A stretch of 64,000 bases of DNA, from positions 67,885,581 to 67,949,580 of the forward strand of contig CM058240.1 of NCBI GenBank assembly GCA_030180135.1. Direction: 5' to 3'. This DNA is from Orychophragmus violaceus. Lineage: Eukaryota; Streptophyta; Magnoliopsida; Brassicales; Brassicaceae. The notes under the pieces were generated by a model, which was not told the origin of the DNA, made no database searches, and saw only the letters and a program-made list of their open reading frames with translations. Both the position numbers and the translations under genes were made by a program. Shown in pieces: positions 10,850-21,431 of the stretch (its first letter is position 1; each line of letters begins with the position of its first letter).

Positions 10850-12242
10850 TGTAAGGGCCCTGGCCCAGCCAATAAAAATTTTGAAAGAAAGAAGAAGAAA
10901 AGCCCAACCAAGCCCATTAGCCCATCTGAAACCTAGGGTTTCCACCTCTTTTCCTATAAAAGGAGGTAGCCACCAAGAGAAAGAGGAGAAGAGAAAATCG
11001 AAGCGAAGCTCTGCGAAAATCTCGAGCCATCAGCCGTCGCCCTCTGTCATCCATCGATCCGTCAAAGAAGAGCCTCGTGGTGTTGAAGACGCAAAGAAGG
11101 AGCCTTCCGAAAAAGATTTCTCGGATTTCCGTCATCAATCTGGCCGTCATATTACAAAGTGTTTTCCTATTGAACCGTAAGGATCCACAGAATGCACAAT
11201 ATACCATTGGAAAGATCTCGGTCTACTCTTTCCAGAAAGGTAAGAATCGCTCCGATCAGATATACCGTTTGAGAGTTATGACCGTTTTCCCAAAACGTGT
11301 CTGTGTTGTTGCGAATCTGTGATGGTTTATTGGATCTGTGTTTTGGATAGGCAAACGAGGTTCTCTTGATCCGAAACTTTGCAGGGACATTGTGAACTCA
11401 TAGATCTAAATCTCAGTTGAAGGATAACCGATTTCGGTCTTGGGAGCATAGGGAAGCGTGTCGTTGAAGTTGTAGCAGCAATCCTGTCCAAATAGGCATT
11501 CGTTCGTTGTTGTGACTAAGGTGAGGACCGGTCGTTATCTCTATCCTATTCTATTTCAATTCCAGGACATGAGTCCCTGTTTAAAAGCGTATTTCCTAGA
11601 TAGTATAGTTTTGGTAATGCGCGCTATGTGATTGATTGCTAAACATAGAACTGTTATGATATCACTTAAGCCGAAAACTTTGATTGTGATTGATGGCTTG
11701 TGTGCGTAGTTGCGAGTGTTGTGGTTGAGTAGGGTTGTGGCCCGAGTGTTGTGGATTAGGGTTGTGGCCCGAGTCGGTTATGGCCGAGTGAATGCCGGTT
11801 GGTGCCGGTGGAGTAGGGTTGTGGCCCGAGTCGGTTCATGGGTGTGTGCGTTGTGGTTGGGGCCCAGGCTCGCACCTATGGACAAGTTGTTAGTGTGCAG
11901 GTTGATTGTGTGCCTTCGGGCGTTGGGTGCAAGGTGTTATTAGCCTTGTACTTGTTTCTTGTTGTTGTGATAGCGTAGGATGAGATCGCGGGTTCCTTGA
12001 ATCCGCCTCACTGGGTAATTGTGTTTTGAAACAATTACTCAGGCCTCTTCCCTTTTTCATCCTTTTCTCCTCGCAGGTCCGGATGCAGGATTGACTGATC
12101 GAGTGACGTTATTGGTGGATTTAAATACGAAGGAAGCGCCGGATTCCTGGGACAAATTGAGTTGGCATCTCGGTTAGACCGAAATGGGTTCAACGGGTGT
12201 CCTAATGCCGCGTCTCCGGTTCGCCGGGAGACGGGTGTTACA
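10850..12242 (+). repeat. 3' LTR of the gypsy-like element
   Basis: This is a complete 1393-bp LTR, TGTAAGGGCC...GTGTTACA. A TATA box TATAAAA at 10955-10961 lies only about 105 bp from the LTR start, so U3 is very short and nearly the whole LTR would be R and U5. It pairs with the truncated copy at 1-1282. Confidence 0.92.
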
Positions 12243-12364
12243 TAATCAATCTATATTGGATCATTATGGGGAAAAAACTTAACTTCGATTGCTACAATTG
12301 GATAAGATGTAAGAGCATTGCAAAATTGCTTCGAAGAAGTCCAATTTTCATGGATTAGAATAAA
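12243..12364. other. Gap between gypsy-like element and MULE; no gene
   Basis: This is 122 bp of A/T-rich flank. Its last nine bases (TAGAATAAA, 12356-12364) are the left copy of the MULE target site duplication. Confidence 0.7.
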
Positions 12365-12590
12365 GGGAAATTTATTTATTTAGTATAAATTAATACCGCA
12401 ATTACTAGCTTAGTACTAATCTTTTGACCTTTTTTTCCTCTACTTTATTGCCTAAACTACCCTTACAACCATTTGGAAGGAAAAAAAAAATTTACCGATT
12501 TGCCATTATTGATTTTTTCCAAATCTGGAAAAAAATTTATTATTTACGAAATTGCCACCTTCCCTACGAATTTAAATCCGCAGCTATGTG

Positions 12591-13090
12591 TTGCAGATTT
12601 TTGTGTTTTCGGATTTACTTAGAAATTTACAGATTTTTCGTTGCAGATTTAATTTTATGTGTAGCAGATTTTTGTATTTGTTGCGGATATAATATTACTC
12701 CGTAACAAAGTGTATTGCTGTTTTTTAATTACTAAAGTAGTATGTCGTGTAGCAGATTTATTTTATGTGTTACAGATTTTTTTAATTTTCTGCGGATTAT
12801 ATATGATTTTTCCTGGATAGTGTTGAAGATTTTATTATTTGTTTGCCGTTTTTTCAAGAATTTGCGTATTAAAACTGCAGGTTTTTTTTCCAGTGTTGCT
12901 GTTTTTTTCCATTTGATACAGATTTATGAAAATCCGTTACATAGACGAAAAGGTGAAAAAAATTATTAACTCAGTGCTATATTGTTACAGAGTTTTTTTA
13001 TTTGTTACAGATTTATCATAATTTTCTACAGATTTTTTATAATTTTATAATGTGACACATTATGAATTAATTTTTTTTTTGCAGATTTGT
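12591..13090 (+). repeat. Phased TGTTGCAGATTT motif cluster upstream of mudrA
   Basis: A/T-rich sequence with at least a dozen matches to TGTTRCRGATTT. The central C of successive copies falls at 12594, 12610, 12630, 12644, 12665, 12684, 12753, 12773, 12793, 12988, 13008 and 13029. Many intervals are 19-21 bp, about two helical turns. All point in the direction of mudrA transcription. Confidence 0.75.
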
Positions 13091-13721
13091 TAGTTGTTTC
13101 CATATTTACTATTGAGCACTTAAATTTAAAATTTAAAAAATCTTAGGCGAAAATAGTAATGTTTTATTTAAAATTTAATGTTTTGAGAATGATTTATGAA
13201 TTTTTAAATTTAAATTTAAATGATTATAAAATGAATTATAGTTTTTTAAAAATAATATTTTTTTTAAAGTAGGTATATCGTTTTTTAATTATATTTGAAA
13301 ATTTTCTATTCTAAATTCCCAAAAATTATAAACTAATTGATTTTCGAAAGTATTTTAATAATAAATTCATGCAAATAACCAAATAAGTCAATAAGTGTCT
13401 TATTAAATTTTGCTAAATTTCGGAAAATATTTAATTGTTTTATGACAATTTCAAAAAAAAAAAATTTAGGCAACTACATAATTCGAGTATTACAAAAAAG
13501 GAAATATAATTTTAATCAAAAAACGGAAATATTCCGTGTTACCATATTAAGAAGCTTTAATTATTGACATTAATAATTGCCTTAATTATTTTTTTTTTTT
13601 TTTTCTCATTGATGGAAACTGGCGTTTTTCCTTTGCAAGAAAACGCCAATTCTCCAAAATTCCTCCACAGTAATCACAACACATAGCCTTCATCTCCCAC
13701 AATTTTGATTGGTACGTACTC
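13091..13721 (+). promoter_or_regulatory. A/T-rich region just upstream of mudrA
   Basis: Very A/T-rich with long T and A runs and no gene. At about 13621-13653 GGCGTTTTTC and GAAAACGCC form an inverted repeat around a short loop, probably in the 5' UTR. No clear TATA box can be singled out in the A/T-rich background. Confidence 0.5.
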
Positions 13722-14296
13722 ATGGTTAAGATTGTTCTTATTTGTGGCGACTGGATATTTGATGAAACAAGGTGGAAATTTGTTGTGGAAGAAAGAGGAA
13801 CAAGAACTGTAGTGATAGAGGATAAGCTTAGTTTTAGCAGATTCATAGAAACAGTTTACAAGGACTTTGGTGTAGACAGCAAGAATTTCATTGGCGAGTT
13901 TAGTTATATGCTTCCAAAAGAGGTTTTGCTTAGTTTAGCGAAGAGCACACCTCCTGTGAAGATTGGTAATGATATACAAATGAAAGATTTCGTTGATCGG
14001 TTCAAAGATAAGACATGCAGGTTATGTGTTACATTTAAGAAGGTGGCGGCTGCTTCTGAAAATTCTGAAGACAACACGGAAGAGGATGTGGAAGATGACG
14101 AGAGCGATGAAGAAGGATTGATATTTGACTGTTGTGAAGATTCGGATGGTGCTAGTTCTGGTGACGAAGATTATGATTTGTCTGGGAGAGTTCCGATAGA
14201 GTTAGAGGAACCTTGTTTGTCAAAGAAGAAAAAGGCCTCTGGGAAAGCTGTCCATCAAAGTGTTGACGATGAAAATTACAGGAAAATAGAGTTACA
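13722..14296 (+). CDS. mudrA: MULE transposase mudrA, N-terminal part of exon 1 (gene cut by Copia-2)
   Basis: First 191 codons plus two bases of the transposase gene. The start MVKIVLICGDW is the first ATG of the frame. The region resembles the N-terminal domain of plant mudrA proteins and is followed by an acidic stretch (about residues 118-150) and a lysine-rich stretch. The frame stops being meaningful at the Copia-2 target site TTACA (14292-14296) and resumes exactly at 21432. With the insertion left out, the gene is join(13722..14296, 21432..21804, 21946..22818, 22878..23348), 2292 nt or 763 codons plus stop, with all junctions in frame. The transposase therefore appears to have been intact until Copia-2 arrived. 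Confidence 0.88.
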
Positions 14297-14969
14297 TGTT
14301 GGGAATGTCCTGAAATCTACCGTACTATCTCTAGAAAGTATGATAAGTGTCGAGATCAGACATAAGTCATAAATACTGGGTGATCATGATGGCTTGCTAG
14401 AGTCCGCTCTTGATCTATAAGTTTAAGACTTATTACCAGTATTGTATGATCCCAAAGGGTCACACACCATAGCTAACGGGAAAGTTAAATGGAATTAATA
14501 CGGTAAGATGCAATGGCATTTATTGTATTGGATCAGAGTTTTGGGCCAGACAAATACAGGCTTTTGTCTGATTTGTATTTTGGGCCCAAAAGATTAATGA
14601 GCCATTAGTCTAATGACTTGGGCCCATTAATGAGATATAAGAGAGTTAGAAAGCCCTAAAAGAAAAAAAGATCTTCCAGCGTTTTTCTTTTGTTTTTGGC
14701 GTCACATCTCTCTCTCTCTCCATCTCTCTCTCTGATCTTCCACATCTTTGGTCTAGCAGCCGTCCCTTGCTTGTAAGAGTGTGGATACTCGAGGAGGAGC
14801 CGATTCTCATCAGCTCTGATCTGATCTTGTCATTACCACTAATTTCCGCTGCAAAAGGTAATGTCCAGGTTTGTTTTATGATTCGTTTGCAAGAACCTAG
14901 ATCTGTTTAAGGATTTGTGTTAGGTTGCAATTGGGAATTGAACCATGGAAAAACACCTTTAATCCTTCA
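14297..14969 (+). repeat. Copia-2 5' LTR
   Basis: Starts TGTTGGGAATGTCC and ends TTAATCCTTCA. It has a (CT)n run at about 14706-14736 and a splice donor GCAAAAG|GTAATG (GT at 14858-14859) close to its 3' end. Confidence 0.95.
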
Positions 14970-14984
14970 GTGGTATCAGAGCCC

Positions 14985-16465
14985 AGGCATAAAGTTTCTT
15001 GTAAATTGGATCATATGAAAAATTCGATTAATTGATTAATTGATAATTGGGTTTTGGTTATAATCATCGTATGATGTTATTGTTGATATTCGATTAATTG
15101 AATGAGATGGCCTATTCTATTTTGATTATCACTACGGCTGATCTGTGTTAATGGGATGTTAATAATTGAATGAAATCATTGTTGTTAATTGAATGAAAAC
15201 GGCCATTCAATAATTGTTAGAAACCCTAACTCGCGTGTGCCTTGCGTGTGCCAACCATGAACAATTGCTTTTGTCGATTGTGTGTTAATGGTTGTTGTTA
15301 ATAATAGAATTGTGTTGTGACCACGTGATAAGTTTGATAAGACGTTGCTATTTCCTTGTTAATCATGAGGCAAGGTCAGCAGATTATTAAATGAGAATGA
15401 GTCACGAGTTTTTTTTTCCATCTTTCCATACTTTTATCGTGATAATGCGTGTGCGTTGTTGCGATCAATTTTAATTAATTGAATGTGATGATTTGTTAAT
15501 AGTATATTATATAAATCATTAATTATTAATTAATGTATGGTAAAGGCGTTAACCCAAATCGCGGTTTGCTGGAAATAATTTAATACTTGGTATTATTTAA
15601 TTTCTGGTTAAACCGGATTTAAATTCATAAAATTGAATTTTAACCTAAACCGAAGGCTGGTCTAAGTTTGATTTGGTTGGACCAAATAATTTAGAGCTGG
15701 TCTGGTTTAGTAAATAACCGATGGTTTTGAAAGTTAATTTGGTCTTGGACCAGAATTAATAAACCGGATCGGTTATGTCAAATTATTGGGCCAGCTGGAA
15801 TTCTATGGTCTTGGGCCAAGAATTGGGCCTATAATTTGTGACCCAACCCAAAATATTTATAAAATATATAAATTAGAAATTTCTATTTTTAGTAAGTTAC
15901 TAAATTTAGAAAGTTTCTAAAATAAGAAAGTTTCCCAAAATAGTAATCTTCTATTTTTGGAAATAAAACCGAAAATCCTCAAAAACAATATCAAGCTTGG
16001 ATGTCTTGCCCAATCTTGTCAGCTACTTAACGCTTATTTGATTACAGATATGGCTTACAGTGTGAGGTGTCTGTTTTCGCGTAAGTAAAGTAGTATATAG
16101 TCACTAATTTCATTGGGAGTCCCAGATTTTAGTGATTATTTGGCTGTAAGAGATTGGTTTCCTTGACTGGGCCATTGGGAGTCCCGGGCCTTGAGACATC
16201 TGGTGAATTTGGGCCTCGGGTCCAATTCACAACCGAGAGTTATTGATTATAACTAGTTGTGTGTATGCTTACCAAGTAAAGCTAATTCTGGGTGACGGCC
16301 AGTGGCCCACTTTGGAATTAGCTGAACATGGGTCTCGGAATCATTGTATTCATATGAGGTTAAACAAAGAAATTTTGAATACGATGCGAGTTTTCTTATA
16401 AGTTGTTAAGATTACTCTTTTATGAACTTAATAACTAAAACTCTATTTATCTCTAAATTTCAGCT
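14985..16465 (+). other. Copia-2 5' leader, candidate intron ending at 16463
   Basis: About 1.5 kb without a gene. The second half is homologous to the Copia-1 leader, for example the GGCCAGTGGCCCACTTTG block near 16300. It ends with CTAAATTTCAG|CT two bases before the gag ATG, so the donor in the LTR (14858) and this acceptor would define a 1606-bp intron. Confidence 0.6.
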
Positions 16466-17356
16466 ATGACAAGCACAAACAATCAAAACACTTTCTCGAT
16501 CCGGTATGTCCTTGAGATGGACAAACTGAACGGATCAAATTTCTTGACTTGGTCGCGGAACCTGAGACTAGTTCTCAGGCATGAGAGAAAGGACTATGTC
16601 CTTGAGAAAGCTCTCCCCGAGAGGATCGGATCCAAAGCCAGTCATGCAGTATATAATGCTTGGAATAAGCATTATAATGATGCGGTAGATGTGCGTGGTC
16701 TGATATTGGCTACCATGGACTCAGAGTTGCGGAAGCAATATGAGAACATGGAGTCGCCAATAGAGATGATCAGCAGCCTGAAATTGAAATTTCAGGAGCA
16801 GGTTAGAGTGGAGAGATACCAGTTGGTTAAATCTCTCACTAGCTGCAAGCTACCGATGGATCATCCAGTAAGTCCTCATATCAGTAAAATGATGGGTTAC
16901 GTTGATAACCTGAGGAAACTGGATTATCCAGTTAGCCAAGAATTGGCAACTGATATCATTCTGCAGTCACTGGCGTCAAGCTATGATGAGTTCGTAAGGG
17001 ACTATATCAAGAAAGGCTTAACGAAGACGTTGACTGAACTGCATGACATGCTCAAAACAGTTGAGCCAAACGTGAAGAGCACCCTGTACAATCTCATGAA
17101 GGAGAAGGGTAGGTTTACCAAACCTAAAGCTGACAAGGGTGAAGACAAAGTTGTCCAGATTTTGAATCATGGCAAGCGTGTGTCTTCTGAGCCCGAGTCA
17201 GATACCTCTTACGTTGGTAAGTGCTGCTACTGTAAAGAGACTGGGCATTGGAAGAGAGATTGCATTAAATTCATGGAAGATTATGAGGAGTTGAAGTTGA
17301 TGTATGAAACTACTTCCTCAGGTATTCATGTTATTACTTCAAGTTATACCTTATAG
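16466..17356 (+). CDS. gag: Copia-2 Gag, open frame
   Basis: A 296-codon frame beginning MTSTNNQNTFSIR. It contains the copia gag domain (NFLTWSRNLRLVLR near the N-terminus) and a CCHC knuckle CCYCKETGHWKRDC at residues 253-266. It has no frameshift or internal stop and ends in TAG just where the protease domain of relatives begins. The Copia-1 counterpart continues into pol. Gag forms the virus-like particle and binds element RNA. Its open frame contrasts with the decayed pol that follows. Confidence 0.9.
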   Translation: MTSTNNQNTFSIRYVLEMDKLNGSNFLTWSRNLRLVLRHERKDYVLEKALPERIGSKASHAVYNAWNKHYNDAVDVRGLILATMDSELRKQYENMESPIEMISSLKLKFQEQVRVERYQLVKSLTSCKLPMDHPVSPHISKMMGYVDNLRKLDYPVSQELATDIILQSLASSYDEFVRDYIKKGLTKTLTELHDMLKTVEPNVKSTLYNLMKEKGRFTKPKADKGEDKVVQILNHGKRVSSEPESDTSYVGKCCYCKETGHWKRDCIKFMEDYEELKLMYETTSSGIHVITSSYTL

Positions 17357-19870
17357 GTATTGTATACTGGTTGTGGCACTGATATTTGTTATAATATGCA
17401 GAGCCTGAGCAACAGTAGAACGTTGAAGGAAGGGCAAGTGGAACTGCGTGTCTGGAAGGAGCTTGGGATGCTGCCTCAGCCATAGGGTTTTCACTTGTAG
17501 ATGCCTTTGAGGCTTGGTTTTATTAAGTAATTGCTACAATGTACCTGCTTTAAGCAGAGTTGTCTTTCATTTTCTTGTAAGAATTTGAATGCTTTTCATT
17601 TTGATAAAAAGACTAGTTTGTTCTTTTGATCTTAATGAAATATTAATTGTAGCACCCTATTCAAGGAATGGGTTTTATGTCTTAAACCAAAGAGTGCCTA
17701 AATGTAACATAAATACCGCAATTGGTTTAAATCTGATGAGTTAAACCTGATTTTTCTTGGCATAAATGTTTTGGTCACGTAGAGTAAGTCAGATTTAGAA
17801 ACCCCATAGTTATGGACTTTTGGGCTCATTTGAATGGATATCTTATGAGACTTGAATTCTGCTTACTAGACCAAAAGACAAAGGGCCCATCTTAGCCGAG
17901 CTAGAGAAAGGCCCAAAGGCTTATTGGAGATTGAACATACTCATGTATGTGGTCTGATGAGCAGTAATGCCAGAGAAAATTTCCTGTACTTCATTGTCTC
18001 TACTGATTACTTCAGTGAGTGTGACTGTGTTCATTTGATGAGACACAAGTCGGAATTCTTTGACATGGTCGAAAGAGTTCCAGAATGAAGTATAGAATCT
18101 GAATGACAGAAGTATTAAGACTCTGGATTAGATCACGAGTGAGAATACTTAAGTCATTGATTGTATGATCATCTGAACGAGTGTGAAGTCGTTTCACAGC
18201 TCATTTCTCCTGAAAACCTAGAGGTGTTTCTGTGAGAAAGAATCAAATCTTATTAGAAATGATTAAAGATGAGTCACACGAATCTTCCATGACATTTTCT
18301 AAGAATAACGCTCTAAAATTATCTAAGTTTACGCTGAAATAGTTCCACCAATATCAGTTGAAAGACACCACGTGAATGTGGATTGGAATCGATCCAAATT
18401 CGTCTTCACTGAGTATTTGTAGTTGTGCTACTTCGCTGGTTGTCCTAGGGAAACCAAGGCTTGTTACTTTTACGTCCAATCTGTTTTCTAAGAAGGGAAG
18501 TTACTTTCCAAGAAGAACAGTGGGAGTAAAAGTATAACTCGAAGAAATTCGAGAAGTACAGGAGGCTGCTCAACCTGTTAAGGGAGAGCATCGGATGGAT
18601 TTACAGATTTCTGTAGAATCTACACCTGTAGAGCCTGAAGTTCGCAGATATGAATGAATCAGTCACTAATCCGAGAGTGATTTCTCGTCATTAGTTGAAC
18701 CTGATGATCATTGAAAGTTCGCATGATCTGATGATCATTGAAAGCGACGAATCTGTGAAATTCAAAGAAGCGAAAGTGAGCCCAAACTCCGAAAAAAAAA
18801 ATTACACTTTGTATAAGTTGGCTTCATCGATCCATTCATGGATGGAAGCAAACATATCGGAGTTGGAATCTTCGTTCTGTTAAAGTAGTCAAGGTTTTGA
18901 CTTGAACAGGAACGAAGTGGAACTGTGCGTTTATTAAAAGATAAGTGGGAGCAATATTGCAATTCTCATAGTGTATGTCGATGACATACTGATTCTCGAA
19001 TATAACGTCCCAATGCTGCAGTCGGTAAAGGACTGGATTGGGAGTTGGTTTTATGAATGACGTGGATAAAGCCACGAAGTTCTTGGATTTTGGATCTAAA
19101 GATAGAGATCCAAAAGAGCTGGTAGGACAAAGTCAGGATTCTTAAATTGACAAAGTCCTACACGTAATCAGCAATCCAAGAAGGGTTTTATGCCAATGTC
19201 ACATGGCAATTCATTAAGCAAGATACAGTGTCCTGCGATATCTGCTGAGCTTGAATGCATGGATAGGATTCCATATGCGACGGCAATTGGATCTATCATG
19301 TATGCCATGACACATACTTGTTTTGATGTTGCTTTAATGCTTAGCAAGACAAGTAAAGACCAGTCAAATCCAGCAAAGAATCACTGGATTGCCGTAAAGA
19401 ACATTCTGAAGTATTTGAGGAATACTTAGGATAAGTTCTTGATTTACGGAGAAAGTGAGGTGCTACAAGTCGATAGAGTCTGAAAGGCAAGTTTCCAATA
19501 GACAAAGATAATTCCTGGTCACAGTCCGGCTATATCTTGTGTCTAACTGGCGGTGCAAGGCACTGTTGCTGACTCCATGACTTAAGCTGAACATTTCGCA
19601 GCTTGAGAAGCGGCGAAAGAGGTTGTTTGGATAGAAAAGTTCATCACTGAACTTGATGTGATTCCCAGCATAGATGAGACTAGCTGCACATCATAGGTCC
19701 AAACACCTTGAGGATAGGTATAACCTATTCTGTGAGATAAATGACAGAGGTGTTAAGTAGATAAGCAAGTTTCATCGAATGAGAACGTTGCTAATCTATT
19801 AACGAAGCCACTCCTTATGCCTAAGCACGAGTCGCGGACTGTAGCTGTAGGATGAGTGAAATTAAGATGT
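17357..19870 (+). pseudogene. Copia-2 pol remnant, heavily decayed
   Basis: Homology to the Copia-1 pol can be followed in pieces through many stops, frameshifts and deletions. The protease active-site triplet, still in the gag frame, reads YTG (codons from 17363) instead of DTG. Fragments include integrase text near 17930-18200, a reverse-transcriptase YVDD-type string near 18970, and the frame 19190-19429 with IPYATAIGSIMYAM. No enzyme domain is complete. This is too much damage for the time implied by identical LTRs. Confidence 0.88.
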
Positions 19871-20753
19871 AGTCTTAATTTCAGTGGGAGTTTGTAAAGG
19901 GCTTTACTTAGTTATTTTGAATGGTTCATGAAAACATAGCATTTTATGTTTGTGAAATCTAATGATTTCTGGATTATTTTAACTGTGATATAAATAATCG
20001 TTCCAAAATGATTCATGTCATTATATATGGGCCATCGAAGTACATGAGTAGACTTGATCCTGAAACCCCATATTTAACGAAGTGACATAAATCATAGTGT
20101 CCATAGTCGAAGGTTGTTGAAATTGGAACACCAACAACCTGTTGAGACTAGATTGTGTTGAGACTTATGACCAAGTTTCGAGGGGTCATAGATGCGCGGC
20201 ATCAAAGTCGACACATAGGTATATGTAGGGGAGCATATGACCGGACATGGCCCGCTGATGAGAACTCTGCAAGATATTAATATCTGTGTCATAAGAAGTT
20301 CTCATATACGACTATAGAGTATAGTCCTTAGACCTGAGTTCGCATGCATGTGGCTGCACATGGAGTAATGCGCTTTGATCATTGTCTAACGCTGTTTCGT
20401 AACTGGGAGCTATACGGACCTTGGTTGGGTGTATTATGAATTGTGTAGTTCATAGTGATGGAACAAGATGGGATTTGTCCCTGCCGTTTAACGGAGGTAA
20501 TATCTCTAGGCCAATCGGAGATTTGATAGCTAGTAAGAGAATGGCCATTCCCAAACGGACTTGCCCAAGTCGTTTGCATTGTCAGTATCAAATCTGGTCC
20601 GATAAACATGGTCTGGCTATATAAGGATGACACGCATCTTGCCTTATGCCAGATCGAGATATTGAGACAAAAGGATTAGGGAATGTAGGATTCCAGTACA
20701 ATCGGAAGATTGTTGGGAATGTCCTTTGTAGGATTCCAGTACAAGTGGGAGAT
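19871..20753 (+). other. Copia-2 3' non-coding region with duplicated polypurine/LTR junction
   Basis: Homologous to the Copia-1 3' region, including the palindrome GACTATAGAGTATAGTC (20310-20326). A 43-bp direct repeat at 20685-20727 and 20728-20770 contains a polypurine-like tract followed by the first 15 bases of the LTR (TGTTGGGAATGTCCT, 20711-20725). A vestigial tract-LTR boundary therefore precedes the real one. Confidence 0.8.
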
Positions 20754-21426
20754 TGTTGGGAATGTCCTGAAATCTACCGTACTATCTCTAGAAAGTATGA
20801 TAAGTGTCGAGATCAGACATAAGTCATAAATACTGGGTGATCATGATGGCTTGCTAGAGTCCGCTCTTGATCTATAAGTTTAAGACTTATTACCAGTATT
20901 GTATGATCCCAAAGGGTCACACACCATAGCTAACGGGAAAGTTAAATGGAATTAATACGGTAAGATGCAATGGCATTTATTGTATTGGATCAGAGTTTTG
21001 GGCCAGACAAATACAGGCTTTTGTCTGATTTGTATTTTGGGCCCAAAAGATTAATGAGCCATTAGTCTAATGACTTGGGCCCATTAATGAGATATAAGAG
21101 AGTTAGAAAGCCCTAAAAGAAAAAAAGATCTTCCAGCGTTTTTCTTTTGTTTTTGGCGTCACATCTCTCTCTCTCTCCATCTCTCTCTCTGATCTTCCAC
21201 ATCTTTGGTCTAGCAGCCGTCCCTTGCTTGTAAGAGTGTGGATACTCGAGGAGGAGCCGATTCTCATCAGCTCTGATCTGATCTTGTCATTACCACTAAT
21301 TTCCGCTGCAAAAGGTAATGTCCAGGTTTGTTTTATGATTCGTTTGCAAGAACCTAGATCTGTTTAAGGATTTGTGTTAGGTTGCAATTGGGAATTGAAC
21401 CATGGAAAAACACCTTTAATCCTTCA
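20754..21426 (+). repeat. Copia-2 3' LTR
   Basis: 673 bp, identical by eye to 14297-14969, followed by target duplication TTACA and the continuation of the mudrA exon. Confidence 0.95.
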
Positions 21427-21431
21427 TTACA

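Larger units (their letters stand above)
1..12242 (+). mobile_element. Ty3/gypsy-like non-autonomous LTR retrotransposon (5' end outside window), hosting Copia-1
   Basis: Two long direct repeats (1-1282 and 10850-12242) bracket a primer binding site, a short internal region and a purine-rich tract, so this is an LTR retrotransposon read on the plus strand. With the nested Copia-1 (2598-10343) removed, only about 1.8 kb of internal sequence remains. No gag, protease, integrase or reverse transcriptase motif could be found in it. Long LTRs with a short non-coding core suggest a LARD-like element mobilised by a relative. The gypsy assignment rests on general structure (LTR ends TGTAAG...TTACA, a TTCAAGGGGGGGAGAAT-type polypurine tract) and is weaker than the LTR-element call. 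The two LTRs differ by a few percent by eye, so it is older than the Copia inserted in it. Confidence 0.75.
14297..21426 (+). mobile_element. Ty1/copia retrotransposon Copia-2, inserted in mudrA
   Basis: LTRs at 14297-14969 and 20754-21426 (673 bp each) appear identical when read through. The target duplication TTACA is at 14292-14296 and 21427-21431. Primer site TGGTATCAGAGCC is at 14971-14983, an open gag at 16466-17356, a ruined pol at 17357-19870, and polypurine tract CAAGTGGGAGAT at 20742-20753. Gag is related to that of Copia-1 and closer to Copia-4. Identical LTRs mean a very recent insertion, so the pol damage must be older than this insertion and the element must have moved using proteins supplied in trans. 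Confidence 0.95.
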
